Part shown: positions 35,991 to 46,255 of the stretch, piece by piece | How positions within the stretch are numbered: the stretch's first letter is position 1 | How the letters are laid out: each line of letters begins with the position of its first letter | NCBI RefSeq assembly: GCF_000321225.1 | Contig: NW_004450285.1 | Location: forward strand, 4,060,927 to 4,124,926 | DNA length: 64,000 nucleotides | Direction: 5' to 3' | Source: Odobenus rosmarus divergens | Taxonomy: Eukaryota > Chordata > Mammalia > Carnivora > Odobenidae | The notes under the pieces: model-generated | The model's input: only the letters and a program-made list of their open reading frames with translations | Told to the model about the DNA's origin: nothing | Databases searched by the model: none | Program-made: the position numbers and the translations under genes

Positions 35991-38315
35991 GTCAGTAAGA
36001 GATCACTAAATAAATATATACATCTATTTGGATATATATATTTTTTTGGTAAGTACATATGTGTATATATTTGGTCAAAACTTCCCAATACTTCAAGAGA
36101 AATGGAGAGTGGAAGAAATATCCATAAAGAAATGTAGCTAACATCCATTTTATGTTGAATTTTATTACCTCGCTGACCACTCTAAAGCGAGGAGTTAACA
36201 TCAGTGGAAAACAAGGGGAAGAATAAAGTATATTTATGTGTTCTTTCATGTACTTTCTTGTGAAATATTAGTTCTAAAATTGATTCAGATTAGTTTAGGT
36301 AAGTCTTATCAGCATGCTGAAAAGTGGCTTAAGTACCAAAGAGCACGGACAAATGACAGTGATTGAACTCTGGGGAAGATCGGAAGAGGGAGCTGCATGT
36401 TAGGTCGGTGTTAGTGGCAAGCTTTGAAGAGAATAAATGATTTGTAAAATATTAATAGGGTAACTTTATGAAAGGTGAGAAAATATGGGAAGGAATCTTG
36501 GCAAATTTCATTAAGTATGACTATTACAGCAAAAGTCTACAAAGATTTTGGGGGGCAATTTCCACTTCTCTTTGAAAACCTGTCACCCTGTGTGCTGTTT
36601 TAGCTCATGTATGGACACCAAATAGATACGGTCTCTGTCCCAAACAGCTTAAAAGGTAAGTTTAACAACTTTAAGGAATATGACAGAATGTAGTGCTTCA
36701 AGTGTATTGAATGAAATAACGAAAATATATGCAGCCTAACTTCGTAACATGAAGAAAGTAAAGTGGGCCAATTCCTCTTGCACATACTTAGGAAACTTGT
36801 ATATGTTGTAAAGTTGGTGCAAAGTGACTATCCATGATTTTTATTTAAGTAAAAATGATTATGGGAATATTGGAATATATCCAGAAGATACATTAAATAG
36901 TGCTGACTGATTTTATAAGTGGGTGCAACTAACGTTCTTTTAAATTGTATGTTCTTAAAATTTTGACTTATAAACATTGAGGAGGAATACAACTGAGGTA
37001 GATAGATTTTGGGGTGTCTGCTCAGGTAAATACCTCAATTGCCTGTTTCTCTCATGGGGTGGTCCTGTGGCAGGCTCTGTGTAAATTGTGATCCCATCCC
37101 CTGACCATACTGACTGAACCCCATGCTGAGCTCTTTTCCCATGCTCTGCCAGGCCAGATGCCTTCCCGGAAATTTCTGTTTGGGGTCAAGACTCAGAGAG
37201 GATCTCTCTGGGGGATGGAACTATAATATGCAAACTCAGGAGCTAAGCACATACATTGTCATACAAATTAGAAAGTAAAGAGAAAGAAAGAAGATGTGCA
37301 GAGATGTAGAAATGGGATTTTGCCTAGAAGTCTGGTGGCTGTCAGCTCTTTCTTCCTGTTCTTCCTGAGCGCCACTACTTTTGTGCTCCTGGGTTCTGTA
37401 GGACCTCCTGTATCTTTATACATTCTATTTGAAAAAAAATTTTTTTTTACTTGAGTTAGGTGTTATTGAAACTGAAGAGGCCAGAAATAACATCTCCTGT
37501 ATCTACTGCGCTTTCAGTAGACTATCAGAACTACTTAATGTAGATTTGGAAATGTTCAGTGAAATCTAAAACACATTTGAAGTATTCAGTTACTTATAAA
37601 AAATGATTAAGTGAAAAAGATATGTAAGATACCTAGGGCAAGAAAAGTATTAAGTGAGAAATAGTATTTCAAATATATAAATAGAATTCATGTCATCCAT
37701 AACAAATAACAAAGAGAAGTAATATAAACAGAATATATAGAAATATAAAATACATATCATGAGAAATGGTGCAGTTTATTAGATGATAAAATCCTTGACA
37801 AAGGTGGTAGAAGAATCTTCAAATGGATACGACTACCAACCATACTGTACATAGATGTGAAACACTAAGATTTTGGAGAATAAAAGATGCCACGTAAATT
37901 CACTCTGCCATATTCTTACTGGACCTGTATATGTTTTTATAGGAGTAGTACATGCTAATTTTGGAAAATACACATGCCTTTAAAGGACATAAAATCATAC
38001 TTCTATCATCACCCAGATATCTATGTTATTAATATTTATATATATGTCCTCTTAATCTTTTTCATCACTTATAACTCATTTTGCAGTATTTATGTCCAAT
38101 TATGCTCATATTTTATTATATTTTGTAGTAATTGACAAAAACCACAGTGATCATTTCTAATATTTAATTTATTAAATAAAACACATGGTATCGTCCCTAA
38201 ACAATTAGAATGATTTCTTGGGTGTTCAGAATGATTTGATAATTATCTACCTGTGTTCAAGGGATGAGGCAAGGTTAGGGTCCCCTACTCCTCCACCATC
38301 TTAACTTCTTCCCCC
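35991..38315. other. AT-rich intergenic DNA, unassigned
   Basis: No gene is recognised. It includes TA-rich stretches at 36013-36070, a more GC-balanced part at 37060-37210, and an A/T palindromic run at 37430-37450. The section 37960-38160 has words resembling old LINE 3' UTRs but cannot be assigned. Confidence 0.45.
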
Positions 38316-38317
38316 TA

Positions 38318-38435
38318 AACAGTTAGAATGAAATCTCTATGCGGACAAGGACTCCATCAGTCTTACTCACTGCTGTCTAACTGTGCCTAGCCCCTAAGTA
38401 AATACATATTGTTAAAATGATATTTGAATAAATAA
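38318..38435 (+). mobile_element. L2 3' end, sense
   Basis: 'gcggacaaggactccatcag', 'ctgtgcctagcccctaagta' and 'aatacatattgttaaaatga' follow the L2 3' end order (gene-like 'gggcagggac... cctggcacatag... aataaatgtt'). Confidence 0.65.
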
Positions 38436-38614
38436 TCTAATTCAAGGACACATATACAAAGCATGAAATCAAGTTTAGTTAATAGTAATTTTAATAATAA
38501 AAATATGGATTCATAGCATCATACATAGGATTGTAGGTTTAGTTCGATCTTTGTAGCACTTACTACAATTGTAATTAATTAACTTTGTATATATAATTTA
38601 ACGTTTTTATCCTC

Positions 38615-38730
38615 AGATGGACTAAACTCCAAAGGCAGTGCTCATGACTGCTGATATTACCTGCAGTGCCTGGCACAATGTTTGGCTCATAGTTTGTGTT
38701 TAATAAATCCCTGTTGAATGAATAACTGGT
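38615..38730 (+). mobile_element. L2 3' end, sense
   Basis: 'aaactccaaaggcagtgctc', 'cagtgcctggcacaatgttt', 'ggctcatagtttgtgtttaa', and 'taaatccctgttgaatgaat' are a clear L2 3' end. Confidence 0.8.
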
Positions 38731-39494
38731 TTATTCATCAAGCCTCATGGTTCTTATAACTTCTTTTTATTTGTTGAATCCTTCATTCAAATTAAATCTT
38801 TCATCAAAATGCAGTATGTAAAGCAAGTTAAAGAAGCGCTACTCAGCTTTGAGTGGGTTTGGAGGTCTAGACTCCACATTCCTGACCCTTCTCCTTGCCC
38901 CTGTGGTTCTTGAGGCACCAAGTAGAGGCACTAGGGCTCCTTAGAAAATCCTTTGACAAACCACTGAACCGGTCTAACCACTTGGCTTTCCTTCTATAAT
39001 GTGCATCTAGTGGAGGCTTAAGCACCTCCATCACTGGGGAACTCACTCTGTTCTGAGGTTGCCTGTTTCCTTGTTGGTCTGCCTCTAGATTAAGATTATT
39101 ATATTATGATGAAATCTTCTCTTTAGTCCTTACAATTACCCTCTGGGACTGACAAAAGTCTAAATTTTCTTGTACATGTGTCTTTCAAATTTCTGAAGTT
39201 CACTATTACAGTTTTTTTTTTTTTGGCCCTACTTTCCCTTTTTTCTTCCATGTTTTTTTCATATTACTTATATTTTGATTATATTGACAATAGAACAATA
39301 TACTGCAGAAAATAAAAGTATATTAATATTATTATTAAGTATGCTGTAATACAACAGTGTTACAACTTGTGTTTTTGAGATATTTAAAATGTAACAAAAA
39401 GTATAAATAATAATATAAAAACATATTCTTACTACTCAAGGAAGAGTAATACATTGTTGTAATTGCTTCTATTCTTTTATTTAAGAAATAAACT
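38731..39494. other. Unassigned intergenic DNA
   Basis: No gene. Contains a T-run at 39211-39223 and a very AT-rich part at 39250-39430. Confidence 0.45.
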
Positions 39495-39529
39495 TTACCG
39501 GGGCGCCTGCTTTTTTTTTTTTTTTAACC

Positions 39530-39915
39530 TGGCATTACGTTATTGAGATCGATCCAAATTTACACAGAGAGAACTCTAGTGTATTCCCTTAAACTGGCAT
39601 AGGGCATTTCATTTTATTAATATACCACCTTTTTTTTTTTTTACCCATTTACTCTCAATTGAACATTGGAGTTGTTCTCATTCTTCTATTTTAAAGCAAC
39701 GTGTCAATGAACATCTTCTCTGGAATAAGTATCTAAAAATGGAAATGTTCAACCATAAGGTATACACATTTTCAGTTTTGCTAGATATTGCCAAAATACT
39801 CTCCAAAGTGGTTGTATGAACTTCACTCCTATAAGCAGTGTATTAAAGAATCAGTTTCCCCATATCCTTGCCAACATTTGATATTCTTTACTAGTTTTTG
39901 CCACTGGGTTAGATG
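39530..39915 (-). mobile_element. Old L1M LINE, reverse, first part
   Basis: Antisense ORF2/3' sequence: 'acccatttactctcaattga', 'ctccaaagtggttgtatgaa', 'cttcactcctataagcagtg' and 'catatccttgccaacatttg'. Strongly diverged. It is split by a SINE at 39932. Confidence 0.75.
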
Positions 39916-39931
39916 AAAGTGGAATTTTATT

Positions 39932-40127
39932 TTATTTTTTATAATTTTTTAAAGATTTATTTATTTATTTTGGGGGGAGAAGAGGGAGAGGAGAGACAGA
40001 ATCCTCAAGCAGGCTCTGTGGTTCCTCATCAGCCTGATGTGGGGTTCAATCCCACAACCCTGAGATTGTGACCAGAGCTGAAATCAAGAGTCAGCCGCTT
40101 AACCAACTGAGCCACCCAGGTGCTCCA
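39932..40127 (-). mobile_element. Older Can-SINE inserted in L1M
   Basis: Reverse orientation; body CTGAAATCAAGAGTCAGCCG is the older subfamily form rather than the CCGAAGGCAGACG form. Head CTGAGCCACCCAGGTGCTCC. TSD AAAGTGGAATTTTATT-like at 39916-39931 and 40128-40143. Confidence 0.92.
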
Positions 40128-40159
40128 AAAGTGGAATTTTATTGATAGCCCATTGTTTT

Positions 40160-40228
40160 AATCACTATGTTGTATAACTGAAACATAATATTGTATGTCA
40201 ACTACATTTCAATAAAATTTTTAAAAAA
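40160..40228 (+). mobile_element. Short L1 3' tail, sense
   Basis: 'cactatgttgtataactgaa', 'acataatattgtatgtcaac' and 'caataaaatttttaaaaaaa' are the last about 65 bp of an L1 in sense, embedded in L1M of the opposite orientation. It is a heavily 5'-truncated insertion. Confidence 0.75.
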
Positions 40229-40450
40229 ATTCATTTTGTGGTTATTGATATGGTTAAACATTTTGACATATTTATTGATTACTTAGATTTCAGTTTTGTA
40301 TATTGCCTATTCAGATACTTTGCCCATTTTTCTCATGGGATTTTTACCTTTTTCTTAATGATTTGTAGTAATTCATCACGTTAAAACTTGCTTCTATTCT
40401 TACTCCACATATATATCTGACTAATATATCTTAGTCAGTACGTAGTGATT
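40229..40450 (-). mobile_element. Old L1M LINE, reverse, second part
   Basis: Resumes antisense L1M: 'catttattgattacttag' region and 'tactttgcccatttttctca' (40317) then a decayed end near 40440. Confidence 0.65.
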
Positions 40451-41220
40451 TACTTCATTTTTTTGGTAATGTCTACATAGCACCCATTAGAACTTATTTA
40501 AATGTTCCCTCATTGATGGACATTCTGATTACCTTCAGGATTTTGTTATCACAAATAATACTGGTACCTCATTGTTATTACAAATAATACTGGTACCACA
40601 GCCATTAATCTTGCTCATTGAATATTTATGGCTCTCCAGCTTCTGGCATCTGGTGATCAACTTCCTGTGTTGTCATATGTCCAGTCCTGGCAGAGCATTA
40701 TTTGCCTGTGTGAGATTCTCCAGAGCCCTTTTACACTTTACTGCTTCAATCAGCAATGTTATTGATGGTTAATGCTCTGTCCAGATTCTGGAATGAGGAT
40801 GACCATTATGATCAGAGACCTTCCTCCCCACTCTCCAAACACCTACATTGGACATATAACATGAAAGAAAAATGAACATTTTTTTCTTTTCTTCTTTTTT
40901 TTTTTAGAGAAATAAACTTTTTTTTTTTTTTTTTTTTTTTTAGGTTAAAAGCCACTAGTGTTTTGTGGTTGTTTATGGTCATGGAATGACCTGGTCTGTC
41001 CTGATGGTCACACCCTACCGCTTGTATTCACTAGTTAAGAAACTTAAAATAAAATAAAACAAAATGAGGTTCATCTGGCATGATCCAGAATCATAGAATT
41101 CTAGAAGTTAATCTTTAGAGGTCAGCTATTTCAGTTATTCTTCCTCCTAAAAATTTATCTCCTAAATTATATGTTCTAGAATCATGATTAATGGGTTAAC
41201 AGCAAATTCCCTTGTCTTTA
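40451..41220. other. Unassigned DNA with tandem duplication and T-runs
   Basis: It includes a 26-bp tandem duplication (40543-40568 and 40572-40597) and two T-runs separated by AGAGAAATAAAC (about 40894-40941). The longer T-run is about 23 bases. The 66-codon frame at 40572-40772 is not recognised. Confidence 0.55.
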
Positions 41221-41224
41221 GTTT

Positions 41225-42080
41225 GTGAAACCCCACTCCTTTTGTTTATCTATTCATCAGTTGATGGACATTTGGATTGTTTCCACTTATTGGCTATAAT
41301 GAACGATGCTGCTATGAACATCAAATACAAGTTTTTGTGTGGACATTAGTTTCCATTTCTCTTGGATATCTATACCTAGGAGAATTGCTGAATCATATGG
41401 AAACTCTATATTTAACTTTTTGAGAAACTGCCAAACTGTTTTCCAAAATGGTTGCACAATTTTACATTCCCACCAACAATGTATGAAGATTTCAAATTCT
41501 TCACATCCTCATTAATACTTGTTATCATCCATCTTTTTAACTATAGTCATTCTAGTGGGTGTGAAGCATCTCACTGTGATTTTGATTTGCATTTCTCTAA
41601 TGACTAATGATGTTGGGCATCTTTTAATCATTTATTACCCATTTGTATCCCTTCTTTGGAGAAATGTCTGTTTAAATGCCTTGCTCATTTTTGAGTTGTC
41701 TTTTCACTATTGAGTCAGTAGAGTTCTTTACATATTCTTGCTTCAAACCCTTATTTTCTCCCTTTCTGTAGATTATCTTTTCATTATCTTGGTGGTGTCC
41801 TCTGAAGCACAAAAGTTTTAAATTTTGATGAAGTCCACTTTATTTAATTTTTCTTTTTTAGCTCAAACTTTGGATGTCATATCTATTGCCTAACCCAAGG
41901 TCATAGAGATTTGATTCTTTTTCTTTTTCTAGAGTTTAATATTTTTAGCTCTTACATTTAAATATATGATTTAATTTGAGTTAATTTTTGTGTATGATGT
42001 AAGGAACTTTACTTTTTTGCATGTGGATATCCACTTGTTCCAGGACCATTTATTTTAAAGACTCTTTTCCTGTTCTTAGA
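41225..42080 (-). mobile_element. L1M LINE, reverse
   Basis: Well recognisable antisense L1M: 'cattcatcagttgatggaca' style at 41250, 'aatgaacgatgctgctatga', 'cattcccaccaacaatgtat', 'ctaatgactaatgatgttgg' (41599), 'tttggagaaatgtctgttta', 'cctaacccaaggtcatagag', and 'catgtggatatccacttgtt' at 42020. Frames are broken. Confidence 0.9.
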
Positions 42081-42446
42081 ACTGGAAATATTTATGCTTG
42101 TTTCCAGGCTTCTACCACGTTTCCTGATGAGCTCAACAGTTCTTCAGGGCTCCCTGGCATTGGCTCCTCTAAGTCAGTCACAGGTTGTTTTAGTATTCTC
42201 CAGGATGTTAATGACTTAAGATGAAAAGATTTAATGTGCTTTAGAGAGACTAGGTATTCTTATAACCTCACCTTTTATTGTGGTTCTTATTCCTATTTTT
42301 CCATATTCTATCCTTTTTCACTCTGAACCACTTTCTTCACTGAAATGATAAGGACAAAACAGAAGTGAATGGATGCTGTCTCACTCTTCTGTTAACTTAC
42401 ACCATTGACTCCAAATAAATTTACCTTCTCCTTTTTATTCTCTTGT
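42081..42446. other. Unassigned intergenic DNA
   Basis: Nothing recognised between the L1M and the next SINE. Confidence 0.45.
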
Positions 42447-42461
42447 GCCTAGCAAAGCTCT

Positions 42462-42642
42462 CTTTCTTTTTTTTAAATCTATTTGAGAGAGAGTGAGAGA
42501 GAGAGAGAAGCACAGGGAGGGGGAGGGGTGGGAGGAAGGGGAGAGGAGGAGGGAGCCTGATGCTGGGCTCAATCCCAGGACCCTGGGCTCCTGACCTGGG
42601 CCAAAGACAGACACTTAACCAAATGAGTCACCCAGACACCCT
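42462..42642 (-). mobile_element. Can-SINE
   Basis: Reverse orientation; GAGCCTGATGCTGGGCTCAA, GGGCCAAAGACAGACACTTA, and CACCCAGACACC. TSD GCCTAGCAAAGCTCT at 42447-42461 and GCCTTGCAAAGCTCT at 42643-42657. Confidence 0.93.
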
Positions 42643-42839
42643 GCCTTGCAAAGCTCTTCTATCATCCTTAGGATTTCCCCCAACTTTAAGCTAATTGTAG
42701 ACCTCCCATTTTCTGTAAAGTGATGATTTATCTTATTAAAAATGAAAATTATTATTATTTTTTGGTTTAGTGCATTTTCCATTGCACTATCTATACAGAC
42801 CTTAATTCCAATTAAAAATTTTGGATGTGAAAGAAATTA

Positions 42840-43372
42840 GTATAATCTATACTTTTAACTTTTTGCTTTGAAAAATTTCAAAGTTAGAGAAAAGTTACAA
42901 TATGATGAGCACCTCCAATTAGATTCACCCATTTTAAACATTTTGCCACATTTACCTTCTCTCTCTCTTTAATACACATACACATACATGTGTGTATATT
43001 TGTTTTACATATATATATTATATATCTACATATATATTTTTTCTGAATCACTGGGAAATAAGTTGTAGACACCACAACTCCTCAGCCATAAAAGCCATAA
43101 AAGCTTTGGCATAAAATTTCCAAGATTAAGTATAATACCACAAAATATCTTTCTCTTTTTTTAAGATCCAAATTTCTACTTTATTGTTACATCTCTTGAG
43201 TCCCTTTAATTTGGAGATTTTTTTTTTTTAATTATATTGGCTCAATGAACAGTCCAGGCCAGGTTTCTTATAGAATATGCCATTTCTGGATTTATCTGCC
43301 TGTTTCTTCTTGTTTGATTGTTCCAGTATCCTCTATATATTCTTTACATTTTTGCTTATATCTAGACCAGGG
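42840..43372 (-). mobile_element. Old L1M 3' UTR, reverse, first part
   Basis: Antisense L1M/L1ME 3' UTR: 'tttgaaaaatttcaaagtta', 'acccattttaaacattttgc', 'gggaaataagttgtagacac', 'catctcttgagtccctttaa'. Includes a CA/TA simple repeat (42975-43037). Interrupted by MER5A. Confidence 0.8.
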
Positions 43373-43604
43373 CTGCTGAACCTTGGCACTATTGACATTT
43401 TGGGCCAGATAATTATTTGTTGTGGGGAATCTGTCCTCTCCATTGTATAATGTTTAGCAGTATCTGTTAGATGCAGTAACACCCTCCCCGCCCCCCCGCC
43501 CAGGTTATGACAACTGAAAATGTCTCCAGGCATTGTCAAATGTGTCCACTTGGGTAAGGGGTAGGGTGTTGGATGGGGATCCAGCTCCTGGTTGGGAACT
43601 GTCT
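43373..43604 (-). mobile_element. MER5A-type hAT-Charlie DNA transposon
   Basis: 'cttggcactattgacatttt', 'gggccagataattatttgtt', 'gtataatgtttagcagtatc', 'aatgtctccaggcattgtca' and 'tggttgggaactg' match the reverse complement of MER5A over nearly its full length. It lies within the L1M. A C-run (about 43484-43500) is a local expansion. Confidence 0.9.
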
Positions 43605-43990
43605 AGAAGCTTGATTAAATTCAGGTTAAACAATTTTGGCAATGATGTTGTGTATTTCTAATTGCACTACATCAGTAAGCACATATCAGATTGTCCTATT
43701 AGTGATTCTAGCTTTAGTCATTTGTTTAAGGCAGTGATTTTCTTTTTTAAGGTAAAGGTACATTTTTTTCTTTTGTAATAATTAAGTTATGGCTTGATAC
43801 CTTGAGACTGCGTGAAGATCCTGTACACCTATCATCTTTCACCAGTGGCTTTTAGCATCCTTTGATGAACTGTGCCTGAATCAATTGTGAATGATTCGGA
43901 AAATGGTGATTTTCTAATTATATCAGTTGTTCTACATTTATTCTCTGGTATGCCTCTGAAAGAAAAGCTATCATCCTTTCTCCTTTTATT
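43605..43990 (-). mobile_element. Old L1M 3' UTR, reverse, second part
   Basis: Continues the same L1M: 'aagcttgattaaattcaggt', 'gatgttgtgtatttctaatt', 'taccttgagactgcgtgaag', 'ggcttttagcatcctttgat', 'aaatggtgattttctaatta'. Confidence 0.8.
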
Positions 43991-43996
43991 TATTTC

Positions 43997-44101
43997 TAAG
44001 ATTTTATTTTTAAGTAGTCTCTACACTCAATGGGGGGCTTGAGTTTACAACCCCAAGATCAAGAGTCACATGCTTTACCAACTGAGCCAGCCAAGGTACC
44101 A
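43997..44101 (-). mobile_element. Short old Can-SINE
   Basis: 'ctaagattttatttttaagt', 'ctctacactcaatggggggc', 'accccaagatcaagagtcac', and 'accaactgagccagccaagg' form the old short carnivore tRNA-derived SINE in reverse. It lacks the long CT-rich tract of younger copies. Confidence 0.85.
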
Positions 44102-44215
44102 CTTGTTTTTAGTGCCACTCTGAAATGCATTTTACCTATTTTTTTAAATTCAATAAATTGTCATTGTTTTTGATGGTAATATTGTCCCAAATTTTTCCAG
44201 TGGGAATCCTCAACC
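44102..44215 (-). mobile_element. Old L1M 3' UTR, reverse, third part
   Basis: Resumes the L1M after the SINE: 'aataaattgtcattgttttt' and 'tccagtgggaatcctcaacc'. Confidence 0.65.
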
Positions 44216-44860
44216 TATTCTTTAAAAACACTTCTTAAAGTAAGGGGATATAGTGTTTCATGGAGCATTTTATTAAAGTTATCGTAAGTGCTATGCGATG
44301 GTAAATTCTTACTACACTGCACCATGAGAACAAACGTGTAAGGGATTCACATTTCGCCAGTGAAGAATTCTGACACTAGGACAGCATATCATTTTCATAG
44401 TTAACAACTTACATTAATTGCAAAATGTAAATAATTGGTAAGAGTAGATCCTATTAACACCAATAAAAATTATTAGCAATTTGAATCATCTATTTACCTT
44501 CAGAATGGCAAATCTTTTCCTGACTCCTGGGTAGGATAACTGGTGCCATTAAATTGAAATATACTTGTAGCATGTGTATGGTCTAAACACAGTAAGTATA
44601 CTACTGTAAATTGCAGGGAATAGGATGGAATTATTTCTGATTCTAAGTACTTGGAAATACTTTTCATTAAAATAAGTAACGTGCTTGAAAACGTATTTCG
44701 ATAGCATTAGAAGCATCGCGATTTTAAAACTATGCCTTGGAAAGCCCAAACGGAGTTTCCCAGTTAAAAGGAGGAAAAGTTTGTATTGAGTTCCAATTTG
44801 TATTGAGCTCCACCCATGGCAATTATTTCCTTCCTTCTGTAACTGTCAATTTCCTCCCCA
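44216..44860. other. Upstream flank of the TDRD3 CpG island
   Basis: No repeat or gene is recognised. Composition turns from AT-rich to GC-rich at about 44860. A 20-bp near-duplication (TTGTATTGAG at 44780 and 44798) is present. Confidence 0.5.
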
Positions 44861-45115
44861 ATCCCCGGAGCGGCTCTGCCCAGTTCCGCAGTCTCTGCTC
44901 CAAGTCTGTGTTTGTGATGATGGTTTCAGATGAGGCAGCGGCGGGTGATGGGGCTTAAGTTCTCGGTTTCTCCCGGTGACTTGACAGTTGGGGCCGGAGC
45001 TACACAGAAGCGTCTTTTTGCCAAGCGGCCGCAGAGGGAGAAAACCATGAAGGGCGGAGCAAACTTTTAGGGAGCGTCTCCCCGGCCAGCGGCCCCTTCC
45101 ACCTGCTCCTCCCCG

Positions 45116-45145
45116 ATTGGCTGTCGTCAGTCTCAGCCGTCCAAT
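45116..45145. promoter_or_regulatory. Facing CCAAT boxes, candidate NF-Y sites
   Basis: GATTGGCTG (inverted CCAAT, 45115-45122 region) and CCAATCG (45141-45147) lie 20 bp apart in opposite orientation. NF-Y binding to such sites is established for CpG-island promoters; occupancy here is inference. Confidence 0.55.
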
Positions 45146-46024
45146 CGTGCTGGAGCGTCCAACGCGCCGTTCGGCGACGCCGCCGCGCAGGCTCACTCGG
45201 GGGAGCAGCCCCTGCGCTTCAGCCCTCCTGGGAGCTAGAGAAGGACACGGACGAGGCGACTGTGGAGCCATGCAGGCCCGGTTATGCCAGTGCTACCGTC
45301 ACAGGATCGCGCTGGGACTTTGGACGGGTCTAGTGGCAGAGCGACCGAGAAAACAAGCACTGACACAACTGCCCAGTTTACCCATGTCCCTTAAGTTCAG
45401 GTTTTCTTGGGTTGATCATTTTCGTTGTGCTCCAACCTCTACAAACTGATTGCCCGTGGAGACTCGAAAAAAATGCAGCTTTATTCTTTTCTTTGCGTCG
45501 GAGCATATCGGAAAAGCAGAGTGAATGGATTGAGTCTTTATTTAAAAAAAAAAAAAGTAAACTTTTCTCCTATGCAGAGTGGCTGACAACACCTCTGAGT
45601 TTCACTGTCCCCAAACTGGAAGCACTGCCTCTCAACCGACCCATCCGTCTCAGCTCTAGTATATCCTGGCCTCTGGTGAAGTGACCGCCTCTCGGCGCTG
45701 GAAACGCGGGCGTTACTTAATGCTGTACCAAAAAAAAAAAAGTCCGCATTAGTTTCCAAGGTGTGCAACTCAGAAAAGTGACCCAAAACAAAAATAACCA
45801 GCCTTCGATGGAGAGCAAAGTCTCGCGGTCCTTGCTCACAAATTGGCCTGCGATTTCCAGACCCCCGCGGGTCTGTGGGGCATCACGGCCTCCGCCAGAC
45901 TGCAACCTCCAAGCCCCACGCCAGGCCTGCCCCTGCGGCCGCTAGGAAAACGCGGCGAGCGGAACCCGCACGCGGAAGCGCCGGCCGCACTGAGCATGCC
46001 CAGTTGCAGAGCCGACCAGAGGAG

Positions 46025-46141
46025 TTTTTTTTTTTTCTTTTCTTTTCTTTCGGTTTTTTTTTTTCTTTCTTTCTTTTTTTTTTTTTGGTCTCAAGTAGGA
46101 GGCCTCCCCCCCCCCCCCCCCCCTAGCCCCCCACCCCCCCC
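46025..46141. repeat. Poly-T then poly-C tract just before the start codon
   Basis: T-rich tract with C interruptions (46025-46086, broken by CGG at 46051-46053), then 18 C in a row (46106-46123), TAG, six C, A, eight C (to 46141). On RNA this would be a long pyrimidine tract ending 16 bases before the ATG. Exact homopolymer lengths in the assembly may be unreliable. Confidence 0.9.
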
Positions 46142-46157
46142 GGCTTAAGCAGCTACC

Positions 46158-46198
46158 ATGTCTGAGGTCCCCGGCGCGGCGTTGTCCCAGGCGGGTTG
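46158..46198 (+). CDS. TDRD3: TDRD3 first coding exon (partial gene)
   Basis: Tudor domain-containing protein 3 is a cytoplasmic and nuclear scaffold whose Tudor domain binds asymmetrically dimethylated arginine on histones and on RNA polymerase II. Its N-terminal OB-fold binds topoisomerase TOP3B; the complex acts on R-loops and mRNAs. This exon encodes MSEVPGAALSQAG plus TG of the next codon (Trp). The GAALSQAGW stretch is the N terminus of the long TDRD3 isoform as I recall it; residues 2-5 differ from human and mouse. The ATG has A at -3 (ACCATGT), and an in-frame TAA lies just upstream (46146-46148), so no longer start is possible in this exon. The exon ends at TTG|GTAAGT, phase 2. The remaining exons, with the OB-fold, UBA, EJC-binding and Tudor regions, lie beyond the window. 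Identification rests on nine matching residues plus gene-start context and a CpG island. Confidence 0.85.
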
Positions 46199-46255
46199 GT
46201 AAGTGGCGAGTCCCGCCGGCCGCCCGGCAGCGGGCGCGGGCCGGGGCCCGGAGGA

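Noticed and set aside
44846..45271. 141-codon minus frame at the left of the CpG island
   Set aside because: Arg/Ser/Pro/Gly-rich, no known domain, typical GC-driven frame.
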